NCBI RefSeq assembly: GCF_918814575.1
Contig: NZ_CAKKNS010000006.1
Span: 1-64,000, forward strand
Length of the DNA stretch: 64,000 bases
Reading direction: 5' to 3'
Source of the DNA: Periweissella fabaria
GTDB taxonomy: Bacteria; Bacillota; Bacilli; Lactobacillales; Lactobacillaceae
The notes beneath the pieces are model-generated. The model had not been told where the DNA came from. It worked only from the letters and a program-made list of their open reading frames with translations, and made no database searches. The translations under genes and the position numbers were made by a program. Within the stretch, counting starts at the first letter, position 1; each line of letters opens with the position of its first letter. Below, one piece after another: positions 49,346 through 57,474 of the stretch.

Positions 49346-50264
49346 ATTCTTCTCCCATCACCTTTTGTAATGATGCAAAATCATAAACACTAGTCCGTTC
49401 ACTATCTTTAACTGTTTTACGAGCAAACTTCGTTAATGTGTTATCTGGTCCAAATTCAACAAATTCCGTAATCCCTTGTTCGGCCATTAAATTTAAATCT
49501 TGGGCAAAAAAAGTTGGATTAACTAATTGATCAACTAAGACTTGCTTGATTGTTGCTAAATCAAAAGGTGCTTTTGTTGTGTTACTAAATACTGTAAAAG
49601 CTGGTTGCTTAAAAGTAACATCAGCTAATACGTTAGCAAATTCAGCTTGCGCACTTGCTAATAATGGCGTATGGAAGGCTCCGGCTACATTTAACGGAAT
49701 AACCCGTTTAATACCTGCTTCGGTTAAAGCTGCAATTGCTTGTTCAACTCCAGCTGGGCTTCCACCAATAACAAGTTGTTGACCACTATTATAGTTAGCT
49801 GGGAAAACTTGTTCCCCATTATTCCGAATTTGCGTTAAAACATTTTCAACTAAAGTGAAATCTTCAGTCATCACCGCTGCCATTGTTCCAGGCGTTGTTT
49901 CAACGGCATCTTGCATCAACTGACCGCGCTTAGCAACTAAGCGTAATCCATCGACAAAATCTAAGGTACCACTGGCAATTAATGCGGTGTATTCCCCTAA
50001 ACTTAAGCCCAATGCAGCCGTTGGTGCTGTAAACTGATCTTTTGCAACTTCATATAAACCAAACGAATGCGCGACAACAAGTGGTTGCGTATACTTTGTC
50101 GTTTTTAACGCTGCTTCATCTTGTAATTTAGCCAAAACATCATAACCTAACACAGTCGTTGCTAAATCAATAATTGCGCGGTACTTTGGAAAATTTTCAT
50201 ATAAATGAGCTGACATGTTAACGTTTTGACCACCTTGGCCACCAAACAAAAATCCAACTGGCAT
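49332..50264 (-). CDS. fabD: Malonyl-CoA:ACP transacylase (FabD)
   Basis: The enzyme has 310 residues. It loads malonyl groups onto AcpP. N-terminal FLFGGQGGQNVNM with the oxyanion Gln, catalytic Ser in GLSLGEYTAL at about residue 90 and catalytic His in VAGAFHTPLL at about 200. GGAG lies ten bases before ATG 50264. It sits between fabK and fabG. Confidence 0.96.
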   Translation of the reverse strand: MPVGFLFGGQGGQNVNMSAHLYENFPKYRAIIDLATTVLGYDVLAKLQDEAALKTTKYTQPLVVAHSFGLYEVAKDQFTAPTAALGLSLGEYTALIASGTLDFVDGLRLVAKRGQLMQDAVETTPGTMAAVMTEDFTLVENVLTQIRNNGEQVFPANYNSGQQLVIGGSPAGVEQAIAALTEAGIKRVIPLNVAGAFHTPLLASAQAEFANVLADVTFKQPAFTVFSNTTKAPFDLATIKQVLVDQLVNPTFFAQDLNLMAEQGITEFVEFGPDNTLTKFARKTVKDSERTSVYDFASLQKVMGEEYAVN

Positions 50265-50279
50265 TAATACAACTCCTTT

Positions 50280-51227
50280 TTACTTGTTGTTAAGTAATTC
50301 GTTAGCTTGAGACCAAACAGATTCTAAAATCTCAGCTGCGGTTGGTTCATCGTTAACCATTCCTGATACTTCACCAGCCATGAATGAACCATGTTCTGAA
50401 TCACCTGTTTGAACCGCTGTCCGAAGGGCACCGTTACCTAATTGTTCCAATGCTTCCATATCTGGTTCTTCTTTGGTTGATTCAGCTTTTTCAAACTTAA
50501 TAAAGTTTTTTGACATTTTATTTTTAAGAACACGCGCAGCATGACCAACATATGAACCTGTAACTAATGTATCCACGTCCTTAGCCTTAAGCACAGCATC
50601 TTTATAGTTACGGTGAATGTTTGATTCTTGCGCAGTTAAGAAACGAGTTCCCATCTGAACTCCAATCGCCCCTAACATTTGTGCCGCAGCAAGGCCACGA
50701 CCATCAGCAATCCCACCAGCTGCGATAACCGGAATGTTAACGGCATCAACTACTTGGGGAACAAGGGCCATTGTTGTTAACTTACCGATGTGACCACCTG
50801 ATTCAAGCCCTTCGGCAATCACAGCATCAACACCAGTACGTTCCATAATTTTAGCCAAACCTACAGATGGCACAACAGGAATAACTTTAATCCCTGCAGC
50901 GTGCAAGCGATCAATGTGCTTGGCTGGGTTTCCGGCACCAGTAGTAACTACTGAAACGCCTTCTTCGATAATTGCATCAAGTACTTCATCCACATGTCGG
51001 TTAAGTAGCATTACGTTAACCCCAAATGGCTTGTTAGTAATTGATTTAGCAATTCGAATTTGCTCACGAGTTTGATCACCATTGAAGTGACCAGACCCAA
51101 TAATACCAAGCCCACCAGCTTCGGACACTGCAGCCGCTAAATGACCATCAGCAACCCATGCCATTCCGCCTTGAAAAATTGGGTACTTTAGGCCGAGTTC
51201 TTGGTAAAACGGATGTAATTCTTTCAC
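50280..51227 (-). CDS. fabK: Enoyl-ACP reductase II (FabK), FMN-dependent
   Basis: The enzyme has 315 residues; start GTG 51227 has AAAGGAGT upstream. It is a 2-nitropropane-dioxygenase-type TIM barrel flavoprotein that reduces enoyl-ACP as the final elongation step. Visible blocks are [30 protein letters not shown], the GGHIGK loop with His, and [10 protein letters not shown] with QMGTRFL for FMN. No FabI or FabL is seen in the window, so FabK is likely the enoyl reductase, which is the triclosan-tolerant type. Confidence 0.95.
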   Translation of the reverse strand: MKELHPFYQELGLKYPIFQGGMAWVADGHLAAAVSEAGGLGIIGSGHFNGDQTREQIRIAKSITNKPFGVNVMLLNRHVDEVLDAIIEEGVSVVTTGAGNPAKHIDRLHAAGIKVIPVVPSVGLAKIMERTGVDAVIAEGLESGGHIGKLTTMALVPQVVDAVNIPVIAAGGIADGRGLAAAQMLGAIGVQMGTRFLTAQESNIHRNYKDAVLKAKDVDTLVTGSYVGHAARVLKNKMSKNFIKFEKAESTKEEPDMEALEQLGNGALRTAVQTGDSEHGSFMAGEVSGMVNDEPTAAEILESVWSQANELLNNK

Positions 51228-51252
51228 TTTCAGGACTCCTTTTTTGATATTA

Positions 51253-51495
51253 TTAAGCAGCGTTTAAACGTTCGTTAATAACGTTAACTAAATCTTGTAC
51301 CGTTTGAACACCATCTTCAACGTCCAACTTGATATCAAATTCGTCTTCAACTTGGTTCATTAATTCAAAGATATCTAATGAATCTGATTCGATATCGTTA
51401 CGTAAGTCAGTTGCAGGCTTGATTTCGCTTGCTTCCAAGTCAAATTGGTCTGCCAAGATTTCAGTTACTTTTGCTAAGATTTGTGCTTCAGTCAT
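51253..51495 (-). CDS. acpP: Acyl carrier protein
   Basis: The protein has 80 residues and is strongly acidic. The phosphopantetheine Ser is in [11 protein letters not shown] at about residue 38, with the expected helix II. AGAGGAATTAATATT precedes ATG. It holds growing acyl chains for all enzymes of this operon. It is placed between fabH and fabK, as in related species. Confidence 0.96.
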   Translation of the reverse strand: MTEAQILAKVTEILADQFDLEASEIKPATDLRNDIESDSLDIFELMNQVEDEFDIKLDVEDGVQTVQDLVNVINERLNAA

Positions 51496-51531
51496 AATAT
51501 TAATTCCTCTTTTTTTAATTTAATGTATTTT

Positions 51532-52497
51532 TTAATAAGTTATAATTGTTGTTCCTAAGCTAAGCCCACCACCAAAACCAGTGAAAACTAATTTGTCACC
51601 ACGTTTAATCGCTTCTGACTTAATTAGTTCATCAGCAAGAATCGGAATTGAAGCTGCCGAGGTATTGCCATATTCGGCAATATTAGTTGGAAACTTTTCC
51701 AACGGTTGTTTTAATTTTTTGGCAATTTGTTCGACCATTCGACCATTGGCTTGGTGTAATAACACTTTGTCAATATCACTGAGAGTTAACTCAGCACTGT
51801 CTAATGCTTTCACAATTGACATTGGTACTTGCCGCGTTGCAAAGTTATAAACATCACGTCCACTCATTGCAAAATATGGCTCTGCTGGTGAAATTTCACC
51901 GGCAATCACATTTTTATTAGCAACCTTACCGGCTCTAATTGCGTGATTATCAATACCAAATGTTGCTAAGTCAGTCGCATGAATTGCACTTACTGGGACG
52001 CCTTCTACTAAGAAGCCACCAGCACCATCCCCAAAAAGAACAGCAGATGTGCGATCATCCCAATCGATTAGTTTTGACAACACATCAGCGCCAATCACTA
52101 ATCCACGTTGACCTTCAGCAATCAATTTATCAGCTACTGTGAGGGCATAAACAAAACCTGCACAAGCAGCATTAACATCGAGTGCAAAAGCATTAATCGC
52201 ACCTAAAGCTCCTTGAACTTGGGCTGCAACACCAGGTGTTAAATAATCTGGTGACATCGTTGCAACTAAGATAAAGTCAAGCTTAGCGGGCTCTAAGTCA
52301 GCTTGAGCTAGTAGTGCTTGAGCAACTTTTAAAGTTACATCACTCGTATTTTCAGCGGTAACCACATGGCGCCGTGAAATACCAGTTCTACTACTAATCC
52401 ATTCATCACTTGTATCCATGTAATGGGTTAATTCTTCATTTTCCACAATACGTTCTGGAACATAATGTGCTGTTTCAAGAATTCGAATTCCTGCCAT
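51532..52497 (-). CDS. fabH: 3-oxoacyl-ACP synthase III (FabH)
   Basis: About 321 residues from ATG 52497, which has better spacing from GCGGAGAA than ATG 52503. It starts the pathway by joining acetyl-CoA with malonyl-ACP. Catalytic Cys in LDVNAACAGFVYAL at about residue 110, His in VLLHQANGRMVEQI at about 246, and Asn in GNTSAASIP. It is between fabT and acpP. Confidence 0.96.
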   Translation of the reverse strand: MAGIRILETAHYVPERIVENEELTHYMDTSDEWISSRTGISRRHVVTAENTSDVTLKVAQALLAQADLEPAKLDFILVATMSPDYLTPGVAAQVQGALGAINAFALDVNAACAGFVYALTVADKLIAEGQRGLVIGADVLSKLIDWDDRTSAVLFGDGAGGFLVEGVPVSAIHATDLATFGIDNHAIRAGKVANKNVIAGEISPAEPYFAMSGRDVYNFATRQVPMSIVKALDSAELTLSDIDKVLLHQANGRMVEQIAKKLKQPLEKFPTNIAEYGNTSAASIPILADELIKSEAIKRGDKLVFTGFGGGLSLGTTIITY

Positions 52498-52524
52498 TTT
52501 CATTTTCTCCGCAGAGTTAAATGG

Positions 52525-52962
52525 TTATTTACGATTTAAGAAATTTTGGACATTCGACACTCCTTGCATTAACATCTTAATCTCTTGTTCATCCATATCA
52601 CGCGTAAGCGCTAAGACGAGATTTTGATGAAAGTGTAAATGCTCTAGAAAAATCGCTTGTCCCTTCTCTGTTAAACCTAGGTGCGTTATTCGCCGGTCTG
52701 TTTTGCTTGGCATCCGTTTTACATATAATAGCTCAACCAATTTATCAATAATTTTTGTCATCGATCCAGGTGATAAACACATTATATGTGCAACCTGGGA
52801 AACCGTCTGATTTTCATCAACCGAGATGGCTTCAATCGTATGCATATCTCGAAGATTTAAATCTGCAAAGTTCGACTGGGATAAATTACGTTCCTCAACC
52901 CATTTAACATCGTTAAATATCTTTACTAACTTTGCATTTAAATCAGTTAATTCATTCATCAT
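52525..52962 (-). CDS. fabT: MarR-family repressor of fatty acid synthesis (FabT)
   Basis: About 145 residues. Start is ATG 52962, or the adjacent ATG 52959; GAGG lies about 12 bases upstream, whereas ATG 52980 has no ribosome site. MarR winged helix: VSQVAHIMCLSPGSMTKIIDKLVELLYVKRMPSKTDRRITHLGLTEKG. Position between fabZ1 and fabH is that of FabT, which represses the operon with long-chain acyl-ACP as corepressor in streptococci and lactococci. The operator here is not proven; see the inverted repeat upstream of fabZ1. Confidence 0.92.
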   Translation of the reverse strand: MMNELTDLNAKLVKIFNDVKWVEERNLSQSNFADLNLRDMHTIEAISVDENQTVSQVAHIMCLSPGSMTKIIDKLVELLYVKRMPSKTDRRITHLGLTEKGQAIFLEHLHFHQNLVLALTRDMDEQEIKMLMQGVSNVQNFLNRK

Positions 52963-53011
52963 AAGACTGTAATTCCTCATTAATGCAAAGACTAATAATC
53001 AAATGTTTGAA

Positions 53012-53455
53012 TTATGCTTTTGTATTTGGTGCCACAATAAACATTAATTCTGCACTTGTTGCAACTTTACCGTCAACCATTGCTTTTGCCGAAACAATTC
53101 CCATGTTGGCGCGTTGTTTTACAAATTCAATATGTAACTTCAAAACATCCCCAGGTTTAACCATCCGTTTGAACTTCGCATCGTTAACACCACCAAGATA
53201 GGCAGTTTTACCTTTAAAGTCGGGTGATGAAAGAATTAAAATTGAAGCAGCTTGCGCCAATGATTCAATAATTAGCACACCAGGCATTACTGGATTACCA
53301 GGAAAATGGCCTTGGAAAAACTGTTCATTAATTGTTACGTTCTTGGTTGCGATAATTGATTTACCAGGTTCCATTTCATCAACGTAATCCATGTAAAGAA
53401 TTGGATAACGGTTTGGAATAAGATCCATAATTTCTTGTGCATTTAAGACTTGCAA
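53012..53455 (-). CDS. fabZ: 3-hydroxyacyl-ACP dehydratase, first FabZ copy (operon head)
   Basis: About 147 residues from TTG 53453-53455. GGAGGG lies six bases upstream, and the longer ATG frame to 53533 would start in the promoter -35. Catalytic His in QGHFPGNPVMPGV and Glu in LIIESLAQAAS. In Lactobacillus plantarum a first-position FabZ is reported to have the isomerase activity needed for unsaturated fatty acids. FabM, FabA and FabN were not seen here, so this copy may serve that role, which is inference. It heads the operon behind a strong promoter. Confidence 0.92.
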   Translation of the reverse strand: MQVLNAQEIMDLIPNRYPILYMDYVDEMEPGKSIIATKNVTINEQFFQGHFPGNPVMPGVLIIESLAQAASILILSSPDFKGKTAYLGGVNDAKFKRMVKPGDVLKLHIEFVKQRANMGIVSAKAMVDGKVATSAELMFIVAPNTKA

Positions 53456-53475
53456 ATAATTACCCTCCAAAATTA

Positions 53476-53533
53476 TTTCGAACATCAAAATATTCGATGT
53501 TGAAAGAATATTATATATACCGTTTATTGTCAA
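53476..53533 (-). promoter_or_regulatory. fab operon promoter with inverted repeat at the start point
   Basis: On the minus strand, TTGACA (53528-53533) and TATTCT (53505-53510) are 17 bp apart. The predicted start, about 53498, lies in the inverted repeat AACATC (53481-53486) / GATGTT (53496-53501). Its ends extend to TTTC and GAAA with one extra base. Position suits a repressor such as FabT. Confidence 0.72.
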
Positions 53534-53555
53534 CGGTGTTAACTATTTTATTTTG

Positions 53556-53576
53556 AACACTTTTACAAAAAGTGTT
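53556..53576. repeat. Perfect 9-bp inverted repeat upstream of the fab promoter
   Basis: AACACTTTT-ACA-AAAAGTGTT lies about 22 bp upstream of the -35. No T run follows on the minus strand, so it is unlikely to be a terminator. It may be a protein binding site. Confidence 0.6.
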
Positions 53577-53761
53577 GATTTAATCATGTTTTTACCCCTA
53601 AAAAAATTTTTAAAAAATTTTTCTAATATCCGATTTTTGCGTCTATCAGCTAATTTAATAATTAGTTTTTTAAGCGTAAAAAAATAACCGTCAAAACATT
53701 TTCTGTTTCTAACGATTATTTATATCATATTCATTTTGCTTTTAGACCGAGCAAGTTGAAT

Positions 53762-54031
53762 CTACCAAGATGCTTTTTGTACACCTGGAATTTGTCCTTT
53801 ATGGGCTAATTCTCGAAAATTAAGCCGACTAAGGCCAAATTTACGCATATATGCATGTGGTCGTCCATCTAACATGTCACGATTATGCATCCGAACAGGT
53901 GAAGCATTCCGTGGTAATTTTGCTAAGGCTGCATAATCCCCCGCCGCTTTCAATTCGGCTCGTTTAGCAGCAAACTTAGTTACGGTTGCTTCAATTTTCT
54001 TTGCTTTTGCAATCTTAGATTTTTTTGCCAT
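53762..54031 (-). CDS. rpsN: 30S ribosomal protein S14 (zinc-independent type)
   Basis: About 89 residues from ATG 54031, with GGAG ten bases upstream. It begins [21 protein letters not shown] and ends [24 protein letters not shown]. The longer, Cys-free C-minus type lacks the CxxC zinc motif of the 61-residue form. In Bacillus the C-minus paralogue (YhzA) is induced on zinc shortage. In many Lactobacillales this form is kept outside the S10/spc operon, as here. It is monocistronic. Confidence 0.93.
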   Translation of the reverse strand: MAKKSKIAKAKKIEATVTKFAAKRAELKAAGDYAALAKLPRNASPVRMHNRDMLDGRPHAYMRKFGLSRLNFRELAHKGQIPGVQKASW

Positions 54032-54144
54032 TATCTTCACTCCAATTCATTGATTTAGCATTACTTCAATAAAATAAGCAATTGTCAATTACGAGTAAAA
54101 TATTTTAGATAACTTTGTCAACCTAGCTATCATATCACATTAAC

Positions 54145-54558
54145 TTACAAATTGTAAGCGAAATAATGACGGTTTTTAGTATATGGTTCCAATTCAAAGT
54201 TCGCATCCGCGATAATTTGTTGTTGTTTAGCAGTTAATGGTTGTAAAATCATCGTCCGCACAATCTCGGTTTCAGGGACAACTCGTACTAATCCCGTTGC
54301 TTCATGGACAATACTCCAAAAATTATTTTTATTAACTGTCAATGCTTGATAAGCATCAAATTTCATTAAATAATCTTTAATATTGGCTTGAATTTCACGT
54401 GGATTTTGGTCATTTTCAATACCGTACATAATGCCATCAACCGTCAACCATTGGGCTTGATGTAAATCATCAACGACCTTAAGACCTTGTTGATCACAAG
54501 CCCATGTCGCAAATTTTTCAGCGACATATAAAGGAAATAAATTATTTTTATCAGTCAT
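54145..54558 (-). CDS. Hypothetical protein, 137 residues
   Basis: I do not recognise this family. It begins MTDKNNLFPLYVAEKFATWACDQQGL, then DDLHQAQWLTVDGIMYGIENDQNPREIQANI, and ends NRHYFAYNL. It has one Cys and no signal or membrane segment. The start codon overlaps the upstream stop (TAATG) and AGAAGGG precedes it, so it is coupled to the 305-residue gene. Its repeated Trp/Tyr and ND content look like a small cytoplasmic globular protein. The two products may act together. Confidence 0.7.
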   Translation of the reverse strand: MTDKNNLFPLYVAEKFATWACDQQGLKVVDDLHQAQWLTVDGIMYGIENDQNPREIQANIKDYLMKFDAYQALTVNKNNFWSIVHEATGLVRVVPETEIVRTMILQPLTAKQQQIIADANFELEPYTKNRHYFAYNL

Positions 54559-55475
54559 TAAACTTGCCCTTCTAACACTAATAAGCCAACACTATTCAAT
54601 TCCGCCTTACGTTCGCTAACATTAATTTGCTTAAATAATTTAGTTGCCTGTAACCAAGCTTGTGTAACTTGATCACCAATTGCTTGATTTTCTTGTAAAT
54701 TAACGTGTAATTGATAGCGTGAACTTAACTTTGGTCCATGATCAGTTAAAATACAGAGTGTTTCTTGGGTATCCCGTGTCCGAATATCAACATACCAATT
54801 TCCATCAACCGCATACCGTTTTACATTTAGTTCAACCGGAACGTCATTACCATCGATTGGATACGTCAATTCATCTAAGATTTCACTTGCTGTAAGCTGA
54901 TCTTCCATACTAGCAGCGCCGTTAGCAGTTTGTTCAGAATTACGGCGCTGACCACTACCACCATCTGCCATCCCTAAATCAGGATTTTCTCTTAGCTGTG
55001 CGTCACGATCAAAAATTAACCGGGTAAACCCACTTGTTGGGCGTTCTACAACAAAGCTTACTGTTACATCGCGCTGGTCGGTCATATTATAGCCACTTTG
55101 CTGTTCAACAAACGCTATAAAGTCAGGTGTTAGCTGATAAGTCTCATTAACTAAAGGTCGTATTTCACCAGGTTGGCCTGTTTTTTCCATAAAAAAAGGA
55201 TGTTTAACAATAATATTGTTATTCAAAAAGAATTTAATATATTCCCCTTGATTACTGGCTAACGCAATAAAGTCATCTGCTATTTTTGATTTTAATGGGA
55301 CCGTTACCTCATTAGCTAAAGTTAATTGGTCATTATCATCTGTAACTTCCGCTAAATTAACACACCAATTACCATTTTCATAACGTGTAAAACTTAAATT
55401 AAATGGCTCGCCACGAAAGCGATAATTCGGTGCAGCTTCAGCACCAAATTTTTGGGAAAATTCACTTAAATCCAT
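54558..55475 (-). CDS. Hypothetical protein, 305 residues, apparent internal duplication
   Basis: The family is not recognised. It seems to hold two related domains. Residues about 17-110 include PFNLSFTRYENGNWCVNLAE, and residues about 205-295 include PVELNVKRYAVDGNWYVDIRT. Each has the order beta strand, RY...GNWxV, acidic loop, amphipathic helix. Between them is a Gly/Ser/Gln-rich linker (GMADGGSGQRRNSEQ, about 165-190). No signal or membrane segment. GAGGAGATG precedes ATG 55475. A TATAAT lies about 55 bases upstream, but its -35 is poor. It is followed in the same transcript by the 137-residue gene. Confidence 0.72.
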   Translation of the reverse strand: MDLSEFSQKFGAEAAPNYRFRGEPFNLSFTRYENGNWCVNLAEVTDDNDQLTLANEVTVPLKSKIADDFIALASNQGEYIKFFLNNNIIVKHPFFMEKTGQPGEIRPLVNETYQLTPDFIAFVEQQSGYNMTDQRDVTVSFVVERPTSGFTRLIFDRDAQLRENPDLGMADGGSGQRRNSEQTANGAASMEDQLTASEILDELTYPIDGNDVPVELNVKRYAVDGNWYVDIRTRDTQETLCILTDHGPKLSSRYQLHVNLQENQAIGDQVTQAWLQATKLFKQINVSERKAELNSVGLLVLEGQV

Positions 55476-55559
55476 GTAACATCTCCTCTTTTCAAGTTCT
55501 TACCTACTATTATAACGAAATCAGCTACTGAATTGGTGGCTACCTAGCTAAAAATACGC

Positions 55560-55592
55560 AAAAATGACCGAAAATAATTCGGCCATTTTTTA
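55560..55592 (-). terminator. Terminator after pepF
   Basis: On the minus strand, AAAAATGGCCGAAT-TAT-TTTCGGTCATTTTT forms a hairpin with T run immediately after the pepF stop. Confidence 0.88.
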
Positions 55593-55605
55593 ATAGATTA
55601 TTTAA

Positions 55606-57411
55606 TTATCCTAGAAGTGCTTCTAACTCGTTTAAACGTTCTTCAAAGACCTTAAACGCTTGTTCTAAGTAAGCCGGTTGGGTCATATCAACACCAGCCT
55701 TTTTCATAACTTCAATTGGGAAGTCTGAATTTCCGGCTTTAAGATAATTCTTGTACGCTGCAACAGCTTGGGCATCACCACTAGTGATATTATCAGCTAA
55801 AGTAGTGGCAGCTGACATTCCAGTTGCATATTGGTATACATAGTAATTGTAGTAGAAGTGTGGGATTCGAGCCCATTCAAGAGCAATTTGATCATCAAAT
55901 GCTAAATCAGGACCATAGTAGCGACGATTCAAGTCACCATAGAAATCACTCAAAATTTCCGCCGTCAATGGTTCACCAGCTTGATCTTCTTCGTGTAACC
56001 AGTGTTCAAATTCAGCAAATTGTGTTTGACGGAAAACTGTTCCCTTAAAACCATCTAAGTAATGGTTTAAAATGTAAGCCCGTACTTTTGGATCTGTTTC
56101 ACGTTCCAATAAGTATTCCGTTAAAATATTTTCATTTGTTGTTGATGCAATTTCAGCTAAGAAAATTGAATAATCACCATATTGGTATGGTTGGTTTTTA
56201 CGCGTGAAATATGAGTGGACAGAGTGACCCATTTCATGCACTAACGTAAACAAGTTATCCAAGTTATCTTGCCAGTTAAGTAAGATGTATGGGTCTGTGT
56301 CATAGGCTCCACCAGAATATGCACCTGAACGCTTGCCTTTGTTTTCAACAACATCAATCCAACGGTTGTCAAAGGCTTCTTGCACAACATCAAGGTAATC
56401 ATCACCAAGTGGTTTTAAAGCGTCTAATGCAGTGGCTACCGCACTTTGATAGTCATATGTTAATGATGCTTCACCAGTAATTGGTGTGTACAAATCATAT
56501 GTGTGGAGTTCATCAACCCCTAAAATACGTTTACGTAAAGCCACATAGCGGTGTAATAAAGGTAAATGTTCATTTACTTGGTCAATAAGGGTTTCAAAAA
56601 CACTCTCAGGAATACTATTACCAGCTAGGGCTGATTGCCGGGCGCTGTCGTAATTATGAACACTTGCTAAGTAATTGTGGCCATGGACGTGTTGTGACAA
56701 CGTTGAGGCAAATGTGTGTTGGAATTGATCATAACTTTCGTAAAGGGTTGTAAAGGCTTGCTTACGAACTTCACGATTAGTTGATTCTAAATGCCGTGAA
56801 TATACCCCATTTGAAAGTTGCACATCATTACCATCTTCATCTTGGACAATGCCAAATTTTAAATCAGCGTTATCTAAAACACCAAATGTATTTTCCGAAG
56901 CAGAGAAAATGTCACTAGCCCCAGCAAGTAACTTTTCTTCATTAGGGGTCAACACATGTCCACGTGCTTCCGTGATTTTATCAAAGAAGTGTTGGTAGGC
57001 GTTTAATTCATTGTTAGTGCCAATAAATTCGCTCAACACGGCAGGTGCAATAGCTAATACTTCTGGTTCAAAGTAGGCAATCGCACCACTTGCTTTGGCC
57101 CATAACATACCAGCTTGGGCATTATAACCTTGATATTTAGAATTAGCTGTATCTTGGTCTGACTTCATTGATGCATACACATAAATTTTTTCAACTTTAC
57201 GAGTTACATCTAAAATTGCTTGCGTAGCTGCTAATAATTGGGTCGCTGACTCTGCCAAAGTACCAGCATATTCTGCTACTTCGGGAAGTTCTGCTTGAAC
57301 CCCTTTTAATGCTTGTTCCCAAGCTTCATCATTTGCAAAAATTTTGCTTAAGTCCCAAGTTTGACTTTCAGCAACTTCATCGCGGGTTGGTAATTGCTTT
57401 ACTTCTGACAT
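55606..57411 (-). CDS. pepF: Oligoendopeptidase F
   Basis: About 601 residues from ATG 57411 (the second of two adjacent ATGs; GGAGG is six bases before it). It is a cytoplasmic M3 metallopeptidase that hydrolyses peptides of about 7-17 residues. The zinc motif HEMGH is in TLVHEMGHSVHSYF at about residue 385, with the downstream Glu in IFLAEIASTTNENIL. In lactococci pepF can be linked to coiA and mecA-type competence genes, and here coiA lies just upstream. Confidence 0.96.
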   Translation of the reverse strand: MSEVKQLPTRDEVAESQTWDLSKIFANDEAWEQALKGVQAELPEVAEYAGTLAESATQLLAATQAILDVTRKVEKIYVYASMKSDQDTANSKYQGYNAQAGMLWAKASGAIAYFEPEVLAIAPAVLSEFIGTNNELNAYQHFFDKITEARGHVLTPNEEKLLAGASDIFSASENTFGVLDNADLKFGIVQDEDGNDVQLSNGVYSRHLESTNREVRKQAFTTLYESYDQFQHTFASTLSQHVHGHNYLASVHNYDSARQSALAGNSIPESVFETLIDQVNEHLPLLHRYVALRKRILGVDELHTYDLYTPITGEASLTYDYQSAVATALDALKPLGDDYLDVVQEAFDNRWIDVVENKGKRSGAYSGGAYDTDPYILLNWQDNLDNLFTLVHEMGHSVHSYFTRKNQPYQYGDYSIFLAEIASTTNENILTEYLLERETDPKVRAYILNHYLDGFKGTVFRQTQFAEFEHWLHEEDQAGEPLTAEILSDFYGDLNRRYYGPDLAFDDQIALEWARIPHFYYNYYVYQYATGMSAATTLADNITSGDAQAVAAYKNYLKAGNSDFPIEVMKKAGVDMTQPAYLEQAFKVFEERLNELEALLG

Positions 57412-57474
57412 CATCGTCCTCCAATTTCTATTGATACTTTACATATTACCATAAAATGAGAATAATCGTATATT

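Noticed and set aside
53541-53588. 14-codon ORF (starting MIKSTLFVK) with AGGGG ahead, upstream of the fab promoter
   Set aside because: It lies upstream of the mapped -35/-10 and covers the inverted repeat; it is too short to distinguish from chance, and no transcript is expected to include it.
53640-53700. Possible plus-strand terminator (ctaatttaataattag then T run)
   Set aside because: No plus-strand gene ends here; the stem is almost only A-T and is better explained as AT-rich intergenic DNA.
54078-54096. Zur box upstream of rpsN
   Set aside because: Only one half (TCGTAATT) fits the TCGTAAT-N-ATTACGA consensus, so it was not listed as a regulatory feature.
54145-55475. Toxin-antitoxin or defence operon
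   Set aside because: Two overlapping genes fit the layout, but no nuclease, kinase, HTH or other toxin motif can be seen, and the neighbours are housekeeping genes.
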